DNA of 64,000 nucleotides from NCBI RefSeq assembly GCF_050436995.1, contig NC_134774.1:1610501-1674500 (forward strand). Reading direction: 5' to 3'. Position numbers and translations under genes: made by a program. Numbering within the stretch: the stretch's first letter is position 1; the number at the start of each line of letters is the position of its first letter. Source of the DNA: Anticarsia gemmatalis. Lineage: Eukaryota > Arthropoda > Insecta > Lepidoptera > Erebidae. This document shows, in pieces, positions 44,988 through 57,100 of the stretch. The notes under the pieces are model-generated. The model saw nothing but the letters and a program-made list of their open reading frames with translations. It did not search any database and was not told the DNA's origin.

Positions 44988-44990
44988 TGT
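44839..44990 (-). CDS. Dcr-1: Dicer-1 exon 1 (start codon)
   Basis: First coding exon. Two adjacent ATGs at 44,987 and 44,984 head an open frame ending KAYQIRG in phase 2. An acceptor precedes it, so a non-coding 5' exon must lie further right. The start is the first in-frame ATG; it leaves no Walker A motif, consistent with a degenerate helicase. Confidence 0.8.
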
Positions 44991-45765
44991 CTGAAATTAA
45001 ATAAAAACATACATGGCACCATGCCTGTTGTCTTGAAGATGTAGAAATTTGCTTCCTACCATACACTTACAATGTTGGTCTCATGTATAAGGGCACAAGC
45101 CAATGAGAATGATCTAACACAAAACCAGAAAAATACAATAGCACCTTATCCAACCTGGGAATCGAGTCTGGGACCTCAAATTATTTCTCAATATTGTCTG
45201 CTGTTTTTTTACCCAATTCAGAGGTATTTTTATAATCAACGAAAAGGAATATTTGTTGCTACTTATAACAAATCTTTCCATTAAAATATTTAACAAAATT
45301 TCACATAAGATTATATGGTATGCTTATGTATCTGAAACAGCCTATTCCGTGTCTAAATAAAACAGTATTTTACGAAGTTTAGTTTTTTCGAACCACAGTA
45401 CTGAAAATTTTCTGTAAGAATATTCTGACTAACTTCATTTAAATGTAGGATTCTCAATAGAAGTAAATGGTTCGCCCCTTTGATAAGAAGCTAAATATAT
45501 AATATATGAATGTTATTCATAAATATATAAACAAAAGAAAATTGGCTTCGGAATTTTAGAGCAGATTGAAACCAACTCACGTAGAAAATCGCTATTATTT
45601 CTAGTTATATATAGTTGTTATTTAAAGTACTATCTAATAAAACCTGTTTTATATGTATTAACAACATAAATACAACGAAAACATAACAATTTAAAACCAA
45701 ATCGGAAAAACATGAGAGGTTATCGCAAAATAAGATTTTGCAGTAAAAAGGAATGTTATACTCAC

Positions 45766-45900
45766 GGTAAGCGATTCCAGTCGCTAACAATGTGTAAAAC
45801 AACACGTAAACACTAAGTTTCTTGTGAAATAAACGCACAAATACACATTATCACACTGAAATATGACCCGACAGAATCAAGTTCACTTCGTTCATTTTCA
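45766..45900 (-). other. Dcr-1: Possible Dicer-1 5' untranslated exon
   Basis: A strong minus-strand donor (exon end CTTACC, then GTGAGT) lies at 45,765, about 780 bp upstream of the coding exon acceptor. Reading it into exon 1 in the only open frame hits a stop, so it would be non-coding. The right edge is a guess and no promoter element is decisive. Confidence 0.35.
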
Positions 45901-47606
45901 CTGATGTTATTTACGTTTATACAACACAAATACCACCAATACAATTCTCACAAGCGGCTTATTGCTATAAAATAGCTCATATTGATTAAAAAGCGATATA
46001 TTTATCACAATAATCGGTAATTTTATCGCTTCAAACAATATTCGCGGACATAGCAACGAGTACCAGAATGCAGAATTGCAAACTTTGCGTTTTTCTGTCA
46101 ATGGCATGCGAAGCCACAGATAAAATATGATGGGTTGCCAGTACCAATAAAATATGTTGTCAAAATGGACACACTGAGGTAAAATTTTGCGGTTAATCCC
46201 CGAAAGTCTTCCTTAAATACCTACTATGACTACCTACTTAAATTAAACCAAAAAATATTCACGCACCTGTATTGGCATCTATTCTTAAAACACTTGGTAA
46301 TTATCACATCTTTTTTCAGCCTTAGTTGAGGACTTAGCAATATTCTTTCGAGTGCATTTAATGCACTCATACACGAACGTTGGCTGAAAATTATGAAGAC
46401 AGTATGAAATAATACGAAAACTATCACTTTTTGATGTTGACCAAGCAATCATATTGATCATAATGATATTGTATGATCTAACTAAAGCTAAGAAGAATGA
46501 AAGTTTAAGATTGTAAGCATCGTCCAGTGCCCAGGTTTCTGCAAGCTGCAAGGCTGGAAAACTATATTCACAAAAAATCAAGTAGTAATTGAAAATACGA
46601 AGCCATTTGTTCGAATATATCGTCCATAAATCACCACAATTTTTTTATAAAATTTTTGACAATAAAAAAATTGTAACTAAAGTTACATCACTTGCAAACG
46701 AAATGGCTATCTTGACAGATTTTAACCAAAATCCATCTTTGTTTTCAAGAATTAGAGTTTTAAATCGTTTGTACGCTTTTTATCCTAGTATGTTGATAAA
46801 CTAAGCACTTGTGGATCCCCGGTTTCCAAAATAGTATGGGATCTACCATTGTTAATTACTCCATGTTTTCTTATCGTAATTAATTATAAAAAGTGCACGC
46901 AAAGTCTAGAAAAAAGTGTGTTATTGCTAGAATATTCAAAATAGAGTTTTGATGTCGATTGCAATTACATTGGGAAAGGTGGCAGATTGATAATATCAGT
47001 GCCTTGGGTAAGTTAAAGACCAGAAAACACTACTATAGAATCACGTAAAGAAATTTTAAAATGTCACGGAAAATAAATAAGACAATGCAAGAGTTATTTT
47101 AGTCTCTAATTCACTGAAAACTTCGATAAAAGTTGTTTTATAAGTGAAATAAGTAGGTATGACAATAAAAATGGCATTCTTTCTTGGAAGAGGGAAACAA
47201 AGTATAAGGTGTGATGTTCAATCTATTTATAGAAACTTATTTAATAGTTTTTACACACCAATATGTAATCTGTAAATGTTTATAATGTAATATTAGTCTT
47301 TACATACAGTACTAAAATTATTACCCCATTATAAATTACCAAACAACTTGAACACAAGTAGATGTTATCAAACTGAACGTAGACACAGTGCAGAGGAATC
47401 TCGGTTGACTGTTTTAACAATTGAGTGATCCAAGCGCAATAATCATTGCTGTCACACCCTGCAATTATTCAAGCAGGCCTTAGAATCATTCATCATGATA
47501 AAGCACAATTGTGAACGAAGATATTTCTTCATTACAAATTTTAATATTCCTCTGTATGTCTCCACCTGAACCATCTGCAATAGTCACAGGCCAAAGATTG
47601 ATTGAT

Positions 47607-47873
47607 GAATTCGTCGGTGCAATGGTAAAGTAGCCAATCTGCCATTTTGGTGCTTTTGAGTTAAAGTTCAGAGTTTGAGTATTACAAAAAAAATAATAAA
47701 TTATTATTTAATTTAACATACACTTAAAGACATTACTTTTTATTACTAAATTTAAAATTTTAGAAAGATACGTTAAGATTCCGATTTACAGGACCAATTT
47801 CAATGTTCTTTTTGCTCTCCTGGAAAAAAAGGTTTTTGCAGATTGGCTACTTGACCACTGAATCGACGAATTG
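47607..47873. mobile_element. Inverted-repeat element in the Dicer-1 upstream intergenic region
   Basis: GAATTCGTCGGTGCAATGGT and inverse-like end; about 36 bp arms with several mismatches (TAGCCAATCTGC shared). Confidence 0.65.
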
Positions 47874-48501
47874 TTCCAGTTATTTGGTAGTACCTATACT
47901 ATCCCACTGCTGGGTAAGGCGTCCTTCCTTAATAAAGAAGGAATACTGTTTTAAACCCACTATTCTAGCCAAAAACTAGTTTTGCACTCTAAGATCAAAC
48001 ATACACCAGTTCTCTTCACCATTATAACAAGTGATCATAAATAATAATTATTTCTAATACACACATTCTTTTGAAAGTCAATAGTATGTTTTCTTGGCTT
48101 TTAATATTTTGATAAAATGTCATGATTTAAATTTTAAACTAGCCTAATTTGTCCCAGTATAGTACAATTTTATCTCATTGATTCCAGAGAGAGAATTTTG
48201 ATACCAAACTTTTCCCCGACAGTTACAAATATACTAAAAGTCTTCCTTTGGAAGTCATTTATATGTTGTCTTAAGATTTCGCTTCAAAAATATTGATAAA
48301 ATGATTTTCATGCTTGTTTGAAATACTATACATTAATGGTTTATAGAAGTTGGTAGTATATCTAACTGCTGATCATGAGGTCTCGGTTTTGATTCCCAGG
48401 CTGTTCAAAGACGTACTTTTTCATTTTTATCAGAAATTTTCTCAATAGTAGTGTAAAGTTTAGTAACCTGCCTGGTATAATATTGTACAATACCTATAAT
48501 A

Positions 48502-48692
48502 TCTATACTAATATTATAAAGCTGAAGAGTTTGTCTGTTTGTTTGTTTGTTTGAATGCGCTAATCTTAGGAACTACTGGTCCGATTTAAAAAATTATTTC
48601 AGTGTTAGATAGCCCATTTATTGAGGAAGGCTATAGGCTATATCATCACGATATGACCAGTAGGAGCAGAGTAGGTTGCGCGGGTCAGCTGG
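48502..48692 (+). mobile_element. Non-autonomous Helitron, internally deleted
   Basis: TCTATACTAAT... then a jump from GGAGCAGAGTA to GTTGCGCGGGTCAGCTGG. Confidence 0.8.
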
Positions 48693-48933
48693 TATGGTAT
48701 AAAACATCAAAATGTGGGTTTATTTCATTCACCTCTGCCTTACATCTTCAGGTAAAAGAGGTGTGATATTCTGTTTATATTGTGTATACCAGTATACCTA
48801 CTTATTAAATGATTTTGATGCCGATCTTAAGTATAAAATAAGTTGTAATAGCGGCAAAGCTGGGCAAAATGTCTTTTCGTAAAAAGTTTAAGATATTGAT
48901 CATCCTCTTTCTTTAACAGGTAATTAATGAAAA

Positions 48934-50184
48934 ATGTGGTCTTCAAACGCACAAAGCACAACAATCCCGCCAAACCTACTCAAGAACTTTGACCCCTACG
49001 AAATTTTGGAACCGCAGAAATTTGGCGGGAATAGTGATGGGCCTAAAGTTGATCGACTAATCGACTTAGACGATTTACCACCACAGTCGGGAATCAACGC
49101 GTCGCTTTTGGATCAAAAAACCGAATACAGCTATTTGGATTTATACGAAAATATGTATGTAACCCCTCAATTGGTTAAACGAAAAGAAACTCCTAATACT
49201 GTTCCAAATAATATTGATTTTAAAGATTTTTTTGATAAATGCGAAAACGGTGAAAAAGTCGATTGGACTAAAGATGTGATTACTAAAAAGGAAATTAGTC
49301 AAGATTCCGCTGAAATTACTAAAAAACCTAAAGTTTTAGTTTCAAAAGTGACAGTTGAAGAAGACCCAGAAGAATTGATCTACGAAGTTCTAACAATGAA
49401 AAGTAAAGAAAAACAAATTTTAGACGAATTAAATCGTAACGAAAAACTCACTAAAATTGATACAGACAGATTACAGTTCCCGCGGCTGAAAGTTTTGAAC
49501 ACACCTAACATCGATATAAACGCGCTGAAAAAGAAATCTGAAACCGTGAAACCTAGTACTTCGAAAAAAGAACCAGAATTTGATTTTGCAAACGAATTTT
49601 CGCGTCTAAAGCTCAATAATACGACTAAAAACACCCAATCTAATGTTACAAATGTACCACAAAACTCTAAAATCGACGGACAAATTTATAACACGTCTAA
49701 TTTCCAAGTAATCGCTATTAAAAAAGACGAAAAAGCATATAGGAAAAAACGTGTCATTCGACCGGAGAAAGAAACGACAAATTATACTAAGGGAGCGGAC
49801 TTTTATGAGAAATCGATCGTTCTACCTCAAATTATGTCACGTATTTTCGCAAGGCAAGATTATTTGCATGACCTTAGTATGTTGAAACGACGATTAATCT
49901 TAGATTCAGGTAGTAATAATGATAATATTCCCAAATGCAGTGTTAATGATAGTAAAAAATGCGAAAATAAGTCTAATATTGGATCAAAAACTACTATTTC
50001 TGATGATAAAAAGACTACAAGCGCTTCAGGTCGTAATGCTACAGTTAATACTGAAAATTGTTCAGCTGATTCCTTCGGAAAATTAAATCCTATTGTCTTA
50101 ATGGAAGATTGTAATAAGGAAAGGTTAAGAGCCTGGACACAGAGTAGAATGTTTAAGAATTTTGTTTTGAACGGCAACAAATAG
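48934..50184 (+). CDS. Uncharacterised 416-residue hydrophilic protein
   Basis: Single open exon of 416 codons, preceded by an acceptor (CTTTAACAG at 48,911-48,919), so a non-coding first exon probably lies upstream. I do not recognise the protein. It is rich in Lys, Asp, Asn and Ser, has no membrane segment or signal peptide and no Cys/His cluster. Less disordered stretches are the N-terminal NFDPYEIL, a motif YSYLDLYENMYV near residues 65-80, a predicted helix EELIYEVLTMKSKEKQILDE near 148-170, and a basic C-terminal half with QIMSRIFARQDYLHDLSMLK. Codon use is ordinary and the frame is uninterrupted, so it is likely a real gene of unknown function. The first ATG of the exon (48,928) is in another frame and gives only a short peptide. 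Confidence 0.75.
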   Translation: MWSSNAQSTTIPPNLLKNFDPYEILEPQKFGGNSDGPKVDRLIDLDDLPPQSGINASLLDQKTEYSYLDLYENMYVTPQLVKRKETPNTVPNNIDFKDFFDKCENGEKVDWTKDVITKKEISQDSAEITKKPKVLVSKVTVEEDPEELIYEVLTMKSKEKQILDELNRNEKLTKIDTDRLQFPRLKVLNTPNIDINALKKKSETVKPSTSKKEPEFDFANEFSRLKLNNTTKNTQSNVTNVPQNSKIDGQIYNTSNFQVIAIKKDEKAYRKKRVIRPEKETTNYTKGADFYEKSIVLPQIMSRIFARQDYLHDLSMLKRRLILDSGSNNDNIPKCSVNDSKKCENKSNIGSKTTISDDKKTTSASGRNATVNTENCSADSFGKLNPIVLMEDCNKERLRAWTQSRMFKNFVLNGNK

Positions 50185-50240
50185 ACTACTAACTGAACTT
50201 GCGCGCTTTAAAAGTGTAATCAACTATTTTACCCGAATTA

Positions 50241-50540
50241 GACTCCTGATTTGTGAGGTACATTTAGCGGTAGTTTATCTATTCAATAGCGGTTATGTAT
50301 ATGAGTTTAAACGCTATTGACTAGATAAACTATCGCTAAATATAGGTACTTACCTCAGAAATCGGTGGTAATTGAACATGCGCGATTTAAAGTGTAATCG
50401 ACTGATTTTACCCCTTTTTACCACTGGTTTCTGGAGTACATTTAACGGTAGTTTATCTATTCAATAGCATTAAAACTCATATAAAAAACGCAATAGAATA
50501 GATAAGCTACCACTAAATGTACTTTGAAACCTGGCATTCG
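50241..50540. mobile_element. Two adjacent palindromic MITE copies
   Basis: Same family; hairpin arms at 50,241-50,371 and 50,420-50,540, just downstream of the 416-residue gene. Confidence 0.85.
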
Positions 50541-50794
50541 TTGATTTTCGACGAAAATCATAGCCAATCGCGCGGATTTTCATGTTTTAATCGAAATCAG
50601 TACAGCAATTTACCTTTGAAAGCCTAATAAACGTTAGCATTTATAATATTAGAGGGAATAAAATATCAGACCTACGGATGTGAATGAGGCAAGGGAAGTT
50701 TGTGCAAATCTCTAGCTCTCGTAGTATTGTTTGGAAATACGGGTAAAAGAGCCATTACTCACTGTCATTATACCAAATTATAGTTGTTAGTAGT

Positions 50795-51050
50795 GAGGCG
50801 CCCATAGCCAGTTGCGCTCACCGGTCGGCAAACGATCTGTGGGTGAAGTAACCGTTGGCGCGGTCATTCCATAGATGGGTGACCGCATAGTGGTATTTGA
50901 ACTGGGCGTCTCCGTGCTTCGGAGGGCATGTAAAAAGTCGGTCCCGGTTGTTGTCGATTAAGATAACAGTCGTTAAGCCAAGTCAAAGTCAAAGGCCTTC
51001 GGGCGGCTTGAACAACTTTGACACTAGGTTGACCACTAACCATACGATAA
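50795..51050 (+). mobile_element. 5S-derived SINE, family A
   Basis: Full-length; faces the tail fragment at 51,086-51,169 in opposite orientation. Confidence 0.88.
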
Positions 51051-51085
51051 GACGAAGACCGTTGTTAGTCGAAGCTTCTTGTCTT

Positions 51086-51169
51086 GTCGTATGGTTAGTG
51101 GTCAACCTAGTGTCAAAGTTGTTCAAGCCGCCCGAAGGCCTTTGACTTGGCTTAACGACTGTTATCTTT
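51086..51169 (-). mobile_element. 5S-derived SINE tail, family A
   Basis: Tail-to-tail with the preceding copy. Confidence 0.8.
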
Positions 51170-51828
51170 ACTATGATGTTTCGATTAAGAAAGGTCTATA
51201 AATTTTGGTTGTCTAGCAACGAGTCGACAGTGCGTAATAGCTCTTATTCCGCCTATAAATATAATAATTTAAGTTAAGCATTTTATAGTATGAAATATTT
51301 TTATTTAATCTGCCATACTGAATATTTTAAGAAAAAATGTATTTATACCAATTTTTTAAATTGTAAGATTATATTTTTTTTCTCGTTATCAATCAATAAT
51401 TATTACTTACATACAGTATTATTCAACAAATAAAAGAAATACAAACTTTACTCGATTACTCGACCGACTAAAACTCGAGACTCGATCAGGTGTAACTAAC
51501 GACTCGATCGAGTAAAACTGTATGTGAGTATTTAGTAATAGTAAGTGTGTAATAACAATGTCTGAATGTAATTTCGTGCAATTTTTATAAATTTTTAAGA
51601 ATATATTAAATGGAATTTTAATTTGTATATTTTAAAAGTTACTTTGGTTAATAAATTTAATTCATTACTGTCCCACTACTGGAGGAAAGATTGCCTTGAG
51701 TCCACCACGCTGTCCAAGAGCGGGACTTTAAATACTTTCAAGAACTATAATAAAACATTTTTACCTGAAAGGTTTCATCACGATGTTTTTCTTCAACGTT
51801 ATAACAAGTGATCATTATGTATGGTACT

Positions 51829-52081
51829 TCTATACTAATATTATAAAGCTGAAGAGTTTGTTTGTTTGTTTGAACGTGCTAATCTCAGGAACTACTGGTC
51901 CGATTTGAAAAATTATTTCAGTGTTAGATAGCCTATTTATTGATGAAGGCTATGGGCTATATATCATCACGCTACGACCAATACGAGCAGAGTACCGGTG
52001 AAAAATGTTACAAATACGGGGAAAATTTTGCCCTTTTCTCTCTTATGTGACGCAAGCGAAGTTGCGCAGGTCAGCTTCTAG
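51829..52081 (+). mobile_element. Non-autonomous Helitron (Lep1 type)
   Basis: Full length; the end reads CAGCTTCTAG, a small insertion before CTAG. Confidence 0.85.
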
Positions 52082-52128
52082 TTTCTTATAAAAAATAACT
52101 CTTACCAATTAATAATAATTTAGTTTTA

Positions 52129-52296
52129 TTAATTCTGCTGTAAATTCTTCTTGTATTTTGTGTCGTTCTTCTCTTTGTATCTGGGAGTTAACAATTCTTC
52201 TTTCCGTCGTTCTACCGTTCCTTTTCTAGTTCTGTAGCACAGTTCATCTGTTGCCGGTTCTGTATCAGTCATTATGAAATCGTCGTTACTGTAGGT
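52129..52296 (-). CDS. Possible 3'-terminal coding exon of an unknown minus-strand gene
   Basis: Open reading from an acceptor at 52,297-52,298 to a stop at 52,129-52,131, with AATAAA overlapping the stop. It encodes TYSNDDFIMTDTEPATDE, then a basic, highly charged end, KKNLQQN. An internal ATG would give 47 residues. No upstream exon is convincing up to the MOCS3 start. Confidence 0.3.
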   Translation of the reverse strand, partial: TYSNDDFIMTDTEPATDELCYRTRKGTVERRKEELLTPRYKEKNDTKYKKNLQQN

Positions 52297-54055
52297 CTGG
52301 AATGAGAAAGATTCATTTTTTTACATATGAAATTATTAATGGCCGGTCTTTGTTCGGCTATGGCTTTTCCCACATTCATTAAAAATCAAATAGACCGACA
52401 TGGCATTTCATCGGCTCGAGTTAATTCCATAAAAAGTAGCTTAGTCATATTTAGATAAGAACATAGGTACCTTTTCTTTTCACTGGCCTACTTTTGTACT
52501 ATCTTTGATTGCGATCGTCACATTAATTAGGTACTATTTAATAACGTTTTTATCTTGTGTTCATTTGAATTATCTACTTTCTTTGTCATATTATATCTGC
52601 CTTTTTGCATTTTCGTAATTCGCTGGAATTAGAAATGATGTTATTGAACTTTCAATTCAGGGACAGGTTGCAAAGGAAATGTATAGGTGATGTCGTTGTT
52701 CAGCATTGGGACTATAGTGTAATATTGCAATGCAATCGGTGCCATGTACATTTAGCGGTAGTTTATCTACTCAATAGCGTTTAACTATTGAATAAATAAA
52801 CTACCGCTAATTGTACCTCAGAAACCGGGGGTAAGACAGGGAAGCCTGTTAAGATTAAGGACCCTATTTCTGTTATTTCTTTACATTTATAGAAACCTGC
52901 GTTCAAATGAATCACTTATGAAGTTGGTAGGTGTGGTGTGGAGCTTGTTTTTGGCCTACCTACCTTTATGCGGAAAAGCCGTCGCAAATCTATAGGTAAG
53001 TATTTATCAAAAGCAGTCATGCATTTTTATCAGGCGTTAGTGCTTGGTAACTGAAATTTAAACGCTGAAGATTCTTTGATGATTTGAAACATGCTTGTCT
53101 TTTGCTTGTCGGTGTTTAATGTTGGTCTACACAAAATTGAAATTCAGGTGAATATAATAGACTGGATTTGATGGCACAATTTGCCTGGTAATATGCTCTA
53201 AATTAATGATGACATAGCAGTACAAATTACTAAATAAGTCTTGTTCAGGTACGCGTTTCGGAATCTGATTACTTTTAATAGGTACACAATACTTACATAT
53301 TACTAGTCAATTATGTTTTAATTTTACACTTTTTATATCCTTACATTATTGTAGAGCAAGGTAAGTCTATATTTTTTACAGTGTCAAGTTGTGCGTTTCT
53401 TAGAAATCACTAAATAGCTATAATTACTATGTTAATGAACACTACACCACTGTTTAACTGTTATCAGCTTCCTAGAGATGCTGATGTTGATGATTTAAAG
53501 TGACTATGAAAACGGGGAAATCACCTAAAAGAGTGAAAGAAACATCATAAATTAAGGGGAATTCCAGTTTGTAGAGTATGACTTTATTTTTCGTCCGTTC
53601 GTCTCATCTCTAAAGTAATTAAATTCTTGGTAGAAAATTATATTTACAGAAATTAACCGATAATTTTTATTAGTAATATATAATGTTTTAATTTTTTTAA
53701 TTAGTCACCGAAAATCATGAACCGTAAAAAAAATTCTATGCTAAAATAAGCAACTAAATAAGCTCTTCACTAAAACGTCAAACGCTGTGAACTGTCAAAC
53801 TCGCGTTTCATATTAACTGTATCCAAATTACTCTTCAATTTTCTCTCTCTCTGTCACACTAGAGCAAAATTTAATAATTTGTCTCGTTCTAACCTTAGCA
53901 TTTTTCTTTCAAGCCGCTGAAAAATATTGTTTATTTCGTAATGTCAAAAGTTGTAGTACGAAAAAGTACTTGTTGAGTGTAACACGCTGCGTAAACTCAA
54001 AAATAAAGTTATTTTTGTTATAAAATACTATATTTAATCATATAAAATAAACGCC
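52297..54055. other. Intergenic region upstream of MOCS3
   Basis: AT-rich and mostly unique apart from one palindromic MITE. The MOCS3 promoter should be here; no TATA or initiator stands out. No coding exon is supported. Confidence 0.45.
52741..52835. mobile_element. Palindromic MITE copy, shortened loop
   Basis: Arms CATTTAGCGGTAGTTTATCT and inverse with a reduced centre. Confidence 0.85.
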
Positions 54056-54157
54056 ATGGATCAAATACAGAAAGTGGAGCAAGAAATATTAGAATTACGA
54101 CAAAAATTGCGTGAAAAAGAGGATGAACTATATGCGTTGAAATTAAATTATCATTCG
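54056..54157 (+). CDS. MOCS3: MOCS3 exon 1
   Basis: Start codon and 34 codons forming a heptad-like helix, MDQIQKVEQEILELRQKL onwards; the MOCS3 N-terminus is typically such a helix. Donor GTGAGT. Confidence 0.93.
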
Positions 54158-57100
54158 GTGAGTTATTTTTGCATTTTTGTGATAAAACAAATATTAAAAA
54201 GCTGATCAAACGTTTCATGGATCTGTGGCCTTCAGTTTTGTGTTTCTATCATATAAATTAACATGACAATTGACGATATTATATGCGCGAGATTTCGAAA
54301 CCGGCGTTTGCAATTCGAATTGTTTCATAGATATTTGTTTTACTGAATTAAATTAAAACACATATACGTACTTATAATATTATTTGTATGGAATCATGAA
54401 ACATTTTATTGAATAAAAGGTTTACAGTTTCCACAAAAGATGCATGAATCAGTAGAAACAGTTAATGTTTCATTGTTCAAGTGACATATGATTTGTTTAC
54501 TGAAATTCAGGGTCTGGTTGCTTTGAATTGTCTATTGTGTAGTTCTCCTATCTACATACATACGTGAATCACACCTTTTTCCCATAGGGGTGGGCAAAAG
54601 AACACCACTTGGTACCTACAATCCTTTAAAAAATTCCCTTGCCTCATTCACATCCATACATGTTGTCATACAGGATCACTGATAATAAGTATGACTATGA
54701 CCTGACTATTTTGCAAGGTTTCAACGATATAAATTATATAAATCTCTTTTATATGAATAAAATTCACAAATTGTCAGCAATTTTCATTATAAATTGACAG
54801 ATGGATTATAGAAAAAACTATACATTATAATATGGAGTGATTCTTTACCTATATCTCCCAGAAGGTTTCATATTACAATAAATAAATTAAACCCATTACT
54901 GTTCCACTGCTGGGCAAGGATTTCCTTCTCTAATGAGGGAGGGGTTAGGCCTTAAGTCCACTATACTAGCCAAGTGCATATTGGGGACTTGTTATAATTC
55001 ATAAATATTATTATGTTTTCAGAGTCAGTCAGCCCAAGCACACAATGGAGATGAATCTCAAATAACTGAAGAAACCACTATTAAACAATGGACATTACCT
55101 AAATGGGCTATAGAAAGGTAAATATTGCAATAACTCGAGTTTAGTGCTAACCTGTATGTTAAGCCATTTTGCTGTACATTGTTTTCTTTCTTAGAAAATA
55201 GTGATTAGCATATTACATCAAAGCAGCAATGTATTGAATAGTGACCATCAATTTGACATACACTTTGTCAACTGGGATATGTGATACAGTTGTATATATT
55301 TAGACTAGAGGCTCATCCCGTATGCGCCCGGTTTACATCAGTCGCCTACCTACAATAACTGTAGCGCCGCATATGATGGGTTTGAATCCCACTTGGGACA
55401 AATATTTGTATGTCTGTTTGTTATGCAGTCACAGCATGATGATGAAATTTATATTACTAAGCATGGTTTTATTCAGGGGCTCAGAGGGGCTCGTAGCTTA
55501 TTTGATTAGCTTAAATTAACCCAGCAGGGCGATCTCTGAGGTAAATTATGCTTGTTGAGGTTGTTCTGTGGAGGTGTGACCATCATTAAACATCCGAGTT
55601 ATTCCGTGTTAGGAAAGGCACGTTATATTGTGGGTACTCGTTAACAGTCTTACCGAAGGGTATTTGGCTCCAACATAATTTAACAGAGTGGCTGTGAGTT
55701 TGTTGCTAGCTCTTCTCATAAGGCTGTTTGTATTTCATTATAGGTACAGTCGTCAGATCCTGCTCCGTGAGATAGGTGTGGCTGGTCAAGCAAGGATATG
55801 TGCAGCTAAGGTGCTGATAGTAGGAGCCGGCGGGCTTGGGTGTCCTGCTGCCATGTACTTAGCTGGAGCCGGTGTTGGTGAGTAGATATATGCTTTTCTA
55901 GCAAACTAGCTGACCCGGCGAACTTCGTACCGCCTCAAATATGCAAAATTAAATGTCTATTTACCAATATTTCTGAGAGACTATCTTAATATTTTTTTCC
56001 GTAAGAACCTTCTCCTAATAATAACAAATACAACACAAAAATAATTAGTAAAATCGGTCCAGACATTCACGCGTGATGCCGTGACAAAGGAAAACGGGTT
56101 TCGCGTGGTTTGTGCTTTGGGACAGGATTAACTTTTCGACTGTCTCCGTGGCGCAGTGGTTATGGTTACCACGCCGCCACCATTGAGTCGGGAAGTCGTG
56201 GGTTCGATTCCCACACGGGGCACTTATTTGCGCGAACCACTAAATTTTTGGCCTTACTCCACACTAAGTGCAGGTTGGGGACTTTGCATACCTTCTAGAA
56301 CTAACACATGATTTATTTATACTATCTTTCAGGTGAAATCGGCATAGTGGACTACGACACGGTAGAAATATCAAATATACATAGACAGTTACTACATAGA
56401 GAAATAGATACAGATGTTAATAAAGCAGAATCAGCTGCGAGAGCTATACGAAGGTAACTTGAGATACTACACAAGACTAAGTGTATTATTAGTGCGATAT
56501 ATCAAGCTGGCCTTTCTCCGTACTAGACACTCTCTCCCTCTCTCCATCTCTCTCTCTCCTTCTCTCTCCCTCTCTTTCCCGCTCTCTTCTCTCTCCCTCT
56601 CTCTTCTTTCTCCCTCTCTCCCGCTCACTCCTTCTCTCCCCTCTCTCCTTCTCTCCCCTCTCTCCCTCTCTCTCCCTCTCTCACTCCTTCTCTCTCATTC
56701 TCTCCCCTCTCCCTCCCTCTCTCTCCCTTTCTCTCCCTCTCTCTCCCTTTCTCCCCCTCTCTCTCCCTCTCTCTCCCACTCTCTTCTTCTCTCTCCCTCC
56801 CTCTCCCTCTCTCTCCCTCTCTCTCCCTCTCCCTCCCTCTCCCTCTCTTCGCCTTCCTGATATTTCTCCTCAACTTCGCTCTGTTCTGGACATCGTCTTC
56901 GGAAACCTCTCACTCACTCATATCTTTTTGCACAACAGTTTCTCATCTAGTTATAACTATTTAGGTAAATTATATATTTTACTGGCTGACCCGCGCAGCT
57001 CCGCACACGCCTTCTTGTTTTTATTTAATACCGCGCATTTTCAAATTTATTCACCTTTTACACCTTCTCTGGACTTCCACAAATAATTTAAGACCAAAAT

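Larger units (their letters stand above)
44991..48919. other. Mostly unique AT-rich intergenic region
   Basis: Separates the 5' end of Dicer-1 (leftward) from the rightward 416-residue gene. I see no convincing coding exon. It holds a candidate inverted-repeat element at 47.6-47.9 kb, a degenerate CR1-tailed SINE near 47.9-48.1 kb, a Helitron at 48.5 kb, and presumably both promoters. Confidence 0.5.

Noticed and set aside
45605..45838. 77-codon minus-strand frame with a hydrophobic start, as an alternative Dicer-1 N-terminus
   Set aside because: Splicing at its GTGAGT donor into exon 1 puts exon 1 in the wrong frame and reaches a stop.
46230..46804. Several 60-100-codon frames upstream of Dicer-1
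   Set aside because: No recognisable protein features or splice context; ordinary AT-rich chance frames.
52913..52990. Short frame MKLVGVVWSLFLAYLPL resembling a signal peptide near a GTAAGT donor
   Set aside because: A stop codon (TAG) falls before the donor in that frame and no downstream exon is seen.
56140..56225. tRNA gene candidate with A and B boxes
   Set aside because: Followed by SINE body sequence and lacking a clean acceptor stem; similar heads recur across the window.
56414..56913. Leu/Ser/Pro or Arg/Glu/Gly repeat frames
   Set aside because: Translations of the CTCTCC tract in MOCS3 intron 4.
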